A stretch of DNA of 10,865 bases from Bacillota bacterium (GTDB taxonomy: Bacteria; Bacillota; Clostridia; Peptostreptococcales; Anaerovoracaceae): contig JAFZRG010000241.1 of assembly GCA_017619985.1 (NCBI GenBank), forward strand, positions 1-10,865. The letters are read 5' to 3'. The position numbers were made by a program, and so were the translations under genes. Each line of letters opens with the position of its first letter. Positions within the stretch are counted from its first letter, which is position 1. Below the pieces are notes generated by a model that saw nothing but the letters and a program-made list of their open reading frames with translations, was not told the DNA's origin and made no database searches. Positions 7,383-10,865 of the stretch are shown piece after piece.

Positions 7383-8312
7383 CTATTTCAGGAATCCGTC
7401 GATGATGGCCTTCTCCGCTTCCTCTTCGGTCAGGCCCAGCGTGCGCAGCTTTAAGATCTGCTCACCCGCGATCTTGCCGATGGCTGCCTCGTGGATGAGC
7501 GCCGCGTCGCGGTTGTTCGCGACGAGTTCGGGCGAAGCGTCCACCCGGCCGTTCTCGGACAGGATGGCGTCACACTCGCTGTGACCCGTGCATTTCGCGT
7601 TGCCGATGATGTTGGAGCGGTAGGCCTGGTAGCTGTTGCCCCGGGCAACGGAGCGGCTGATGAGGTTCACGCCGCTGTCTTCCCCGTTCATCTCGACCTC
7701 GAAATCGGTCGTCGCGGTCTCGTCGCCGTCGGTCAGCAGGCGCTCCTTGATGATGAGAGTCGCGCGGTCGCCCACGGTGCCTCTCGTCCTGCGCACAGAA
7801 CTGGAGACGCCGCCCAGTTGGACGGTATCCATCTCCAGATAGGAATCCGGACCGAGATAGGCTTCGGTCTGCGGATCGATCGTCTTTTTCGTCTCGTTCG
7901 ACCCGGTCCCGATGTGCTTTTCCACATAGCGCACGCTCGCGCCTTTTTCCAGGAAGAAGCGGTGGATGCCGCTGTGGCGGGCCGGTTCGCCCGTCTCGGT
8001 GTGGATGCCGCAGCCCGCGATGATGGTCACGTCCGCGCCTTCGCCGACGAAGAAATCGTTGTAGACGAGGTCGTCCACACCGGCTTTCGTGACGCAGGCC
8101 GGGATCAGGACTTCTTCGCCCTTCGTGCCCGGCGCGATATGGATATCGAGGCCCGGGTTGTCGGTCTTGGAATCGATCTTTACGTTGTCTGTGGACTGCC
8201 GGCCGAGGCTCATGCAGTTGGAGCGGATGTTGTAGGCTCCCGTAAAGGCGCTCATGTCGAGGCCGGTCACGGTCTTCAGCAGATCCGCCGTATCTTTATC
8301 GATATTGCTCAA
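7383..8312 (-). CDS. smsB: SufB/SufD-family Fe-S scaffold protein of the minimal SufCB (SMS) type
   Basis: At 309 residues this is much shorter than SufB of the full SUF system (about 470-495) and lacks its N-terminal extension, as expected for the minimal two-gene SufCB (SMS) systems of anaerobes. It has the right-handed beta-helix character of the SufBD core, with alternating short strands through 50-240, and a C-terminal helical segment from about 272. C247 in ECDAIL and H274-E275 in LIHEAA line up with the E. coli SufB residues Cys405, His433 and Glu434 that are important for cluster assembly, so a scaffold role rather than a SufD-only role is likely. It should pair with the ATPase encoded immediately upstream, 12 bp away. 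Translation starts at a TTG (8310-8312) with AAAGGAG seven bases upstream. No cysteine desulfurase, sufD or sufU is in the window. Confidence 0.88.
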   Translation of the reverse strand: MSNIDKDTADLLKTVTGLDMSAFTGAYNIRSNCMSLGRQSTDNVKIDSKTDNPGLDIHIAPGTKGEEVLIPACVTKAGVDDLVYNDFFVGEGADVTIIAGCGIHTETGEPARHSGIHRFFLEKGASVRYVEKHIGTGSNETKKTIDPQTEAYLGPDSYLEMDTVQLGGVSSSVRRTRGTVGDRATLIIKERLLTDGDETATTDFEVEMNGEDSGVNLISRSVARGNSYQAYRSNIIGNAKCTGHSECDAILSENGRVDASPELVANNRDAALIHEAAIGKIAGEQILKLRTLGLTEEEAEKAIIDGFLK

Positions 8313-8319
8313 AACAGTT

Positions 8320-8326
8320 CTCCTTT
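8320..8326 (-). promoter_or_regulatory. Ribosome-binding site that fixes the TTG start of smsB
   Basis: AAAGGAG at 8320-8326 lies seven bases before the TTG at 8310-8312 and overlaps the smsC stop TAA (8325-8327). The next in-frame ATG is about 20 codons inside the protein and would remove the N-terminal helix. This supports the TTG start and suggests coupled translation of the ATPase and scaffold. Confidence 0.8.
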
Positions 8327-9047
8327 AAAAATTGGCGTTTCTCGGGCAGCCCGGATCGCAGTTGTCGTTCTTGCACAGAAGGCGCGGGAAGATCGTGTGG
8401 CGGTCGCCGCGCAGGCCGACCTTGCCGTTCTGGATCATCACGATCTCGTCCGCGATGGAAAGGATGCGCTCCTGGTGCGAGATGATGACCAGGGAGTTGT
8501 CGCGCCTGTCTCTGATGTTCTCGAACACGCGCACGAGGTTGTTGAAGCTCCACAGGTCGATGCCGGCTTCGGGTTCGTCGAACACGGACACCTTGCTGTG
8601 ACGCAGCAGAACGGTCGCGATCTCGATGCGCTTGATCTCGCCGCCGGACAGATGCGTGCCGACGGCACGGTCGACGTAAGCGCCCGCTTCGAGGCCCACT
8701 TCGCGCAGCACGTCCGCGATCTCCTCTTCCGTCAGGTCTTTGCCTGCGGCCATGTTCAGCATGTCGCGCACGGTGATGCCCTTGAAGCGCACGGGCTGCT
8801 GGAACGCATAGCCGATGCCGGCTCTCGCGCGCTCGGTCGGGTCCATCGGAACGATGTCGACACCGTCGAGCAGGATCCGCCCCTCATCGGGCTTTTCCAC
8901 GCCCGCGATCATCTTGGCAAGCGTCGTTTTTCCGCCACCGTTGGGACCGGTCAGGCAGATGAGTTTGCCGTCCGGGATCACGAGGTTTATGTCGTTCAGG
9001 ATCGTCCGCCCCTGGGCGGAGAAGCTGAGATTTCTGATCTCTAACAT
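8325..9047 (-). CDS. smsC: SufC-like ABC ATPase of the minimal SufCB (SMS) Fe-S assembly system
   Basis: The 240-residue protein is a single cytosolic ABC ATPase domain. Walker A is GPNGGGKTT at 34-42, the Q-loop is Q83/Q84, the signature is LSGGEIKRIEIA at 133-144, Walker B with catalytic Glu is VSVFDEPEAGID at 153-164, and the switch His is H191 in IISHQERI. The DEPEAGIDLWSF sequence after Walker B differs from the DEIDSGLD of canonical SufC and, with the short SufB next door, points to the SMS branch. It should drive conformational change in an SmsC2B2 complex during Fe-S cluster assembly. The C-terminal tail carries C225, C230 and C234, which is unusual for an ABC ATPase. It is the first gene of the operon. 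Its ATG at 9045-9047 has the nearest good ribosome-binding site 14 bases upstream, and no better start is in frame. Confidence 0.9.
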   Translation of the reverse strand: MLEIRNLSFSAQGRTILNDINLVIPDGKLICLTGPNGGGKTTLAKMIAGVEKPDEGRILLDGVDIVPMDPTERARAGIGYAFQQPVRFKGITVRDMLNMAAGKDLTEEEIADVLREVGLEAGAYVDRAVGTHLSGGEIKRIEIATVLLRHSKVSVFDEPEAGIDLWSFNNLVRVFENIRDRRDNSLVIISHQERILSIADEIVMIQNGKVGLRGDRHTIFPRLLCKNDNCDPGCPRNANF

Positions 9048-9061
9048 GGTTTTCTGAAAGG

Positions 9062-9069
9062 CTCCTTTT
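9062..9069 (-). promoter_or_regulatory. Distant ribosome-binding site of smsC
   Basis: AAAAGGAG at 9062-9069 is the only strong anti-16S match ahead of smsC, yet it ends 14 bases before the ATG, against 4-7 for the other genes here. It is part of the small palindrome AAAGGAGCCTTT. The long spacing may lower translation of the first cistron; no alternative in-frame start lies between. Confidence 0.55.
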
Positions 9070-9071
9070 AC

Positions 9072-9109
9072 TAATGCATAGTTATAATTATTATATCATA
9101 AAAGCATTA
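9072..9109. repeat. Inverted repeat flanking the -10 element (possible operator)
   Basis: On the plus strand, taatgc at 9072-9077 is matched by its reverse complement gcatta at 9104-9109, with 26 bp between. The centre falls at the edge of the -10 hexamer. Arms of six bases on both sides of a promoter could be a repressor site, but in AT-rich DNA such a pair can occur by chance, so this is only a candidate. Confidence 0.3.
9090..9098 (-). promoter_or_regulatory. Extended -10 promoter for the smsCB-hydrolase operon
   Basis: The minus strand reads TGATATAAT, a perfect TATAAT (9090-9095) with the TGn extension (9096-9098), inside the only strongly AT-rich stretch of the window. No good TTGACA lies at the right distance; the -35 position falls in the terminator T-tract and stem, so recognition probably relies on the extended -10. 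Transcription would start near 9083, leaving a leader of about 36 bases before the ATG at 9047. A TATAAC a few bases further downstream is an alternative -10. Confidence 0.7.
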
Positions 9110-9135
9110 AAAAAACTGCGGCTGAGGAGCCGCAG
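9109..9135 (-). terminator. Rho-independent terminator after the P1B ATPase gene
   Basis: Read on the minus strand, the 8-bp perfect stem CTGCGGCT / AGCCGCAG (9128-9135 with 9116-9123) closes a CCTC loop and is followed directly by seven T residues (9109-9115). It begins 10 bp after the ATPase stop codon. A GC-rich stem plus T-tract in this place is an intrinsic terminator. It separates the ATPase transcript from the smsCB unit. Confidence 0.93.
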
Positions 9136-9145
9136 CTGTGATCGT

Positions 9146-10865
<1,720 letters not shown>

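Noticed and set aside
7383..8312. Calling the short scaffold SufD
   Set aside because: The conserved Cys (C247) and His-Glu pair (H274-E275) of SufB are present, and the gene pairs only with SufC, fitting the single-scaffold SMS type.
9104..9145. Riboswitch or T-box upstream of smsC
   Set aside because: The predicted leader is only about 36 bases, too short for a known riboswitch, and the hairpin present is explained as the terminator of the ATPase gene.

Overview
The window looks like the chromosome of an anaerobic, fairly GC-rich member of the Bacillota, most likely Clostridia. This rests on strong AGGAGG-type ribosome-binding sites, a minimal SufC/SufB (SMS-type) Fe-S assembly pair, a YlmH-type S4 protein, a DUF362 2[4Fe-4S] ferredoxin protein and the start of a glutaconate-CoA-transferase-like A subunit typical of amino-acid fermenters. 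The taxon is inferred from gene content; no rRNA or other marker is present.

Every gene is on the minus strand, so transcription runs from high to low coordinates. The right end (10865 to 9146) holds the C-terminal 572 residues of a Zn/Cd/Pb-type P1B ATPase whose start lies outside the window. It ends in a near-ideal intrinsic terminator (9109-9135). A 98-bp AT-rich gap then holds an extended -10 promoter for the next unit.

From 9047 leftward, nine genes follow with gaps of only 9 to 17 bp or an overlap, no internal terminator and no obvious second promoter: smsC/sufC-like ATPase, smsB/sufB-like scaffold (TTG start), M20 amidohydrolase of the PM20D2/AbgB type, DUF362 ferredoxin protein, C69/secernin-type N-terminal-nucleophile cysteine hydrolase, S12 (beta-lactamase-fold) serine hydrolase with a C-terminal lipocalin-like domain, an alanine/ornithine-racemase-family PLP enzyme, a YlmH S4 RNA-binding protein and the truncated CoA-transferase A subunit. 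This reads as one operon that runs off the left edge.

A reasonable model is that the operon couples Fe-S cluster supply (SmsCB) and a ferredoxin-like protein with amino-acid or peptide fermentation. Three unrelated hydrolases would release amino acids from small, modified or D-residue-containing peptides, a racemase would interconvert stereoisomers, and a CoA-transferase would activate an organic acid made from an amino acid such as glutamate. The individual families are well supported. Their joint function, and the reason YlmH and SmsCB sit in this unit, are inference and are the main points of interest. There is no gene-free stretch over 300 bp, and I saw no tRNA, rRNA, CRISPR or insertion sequence.
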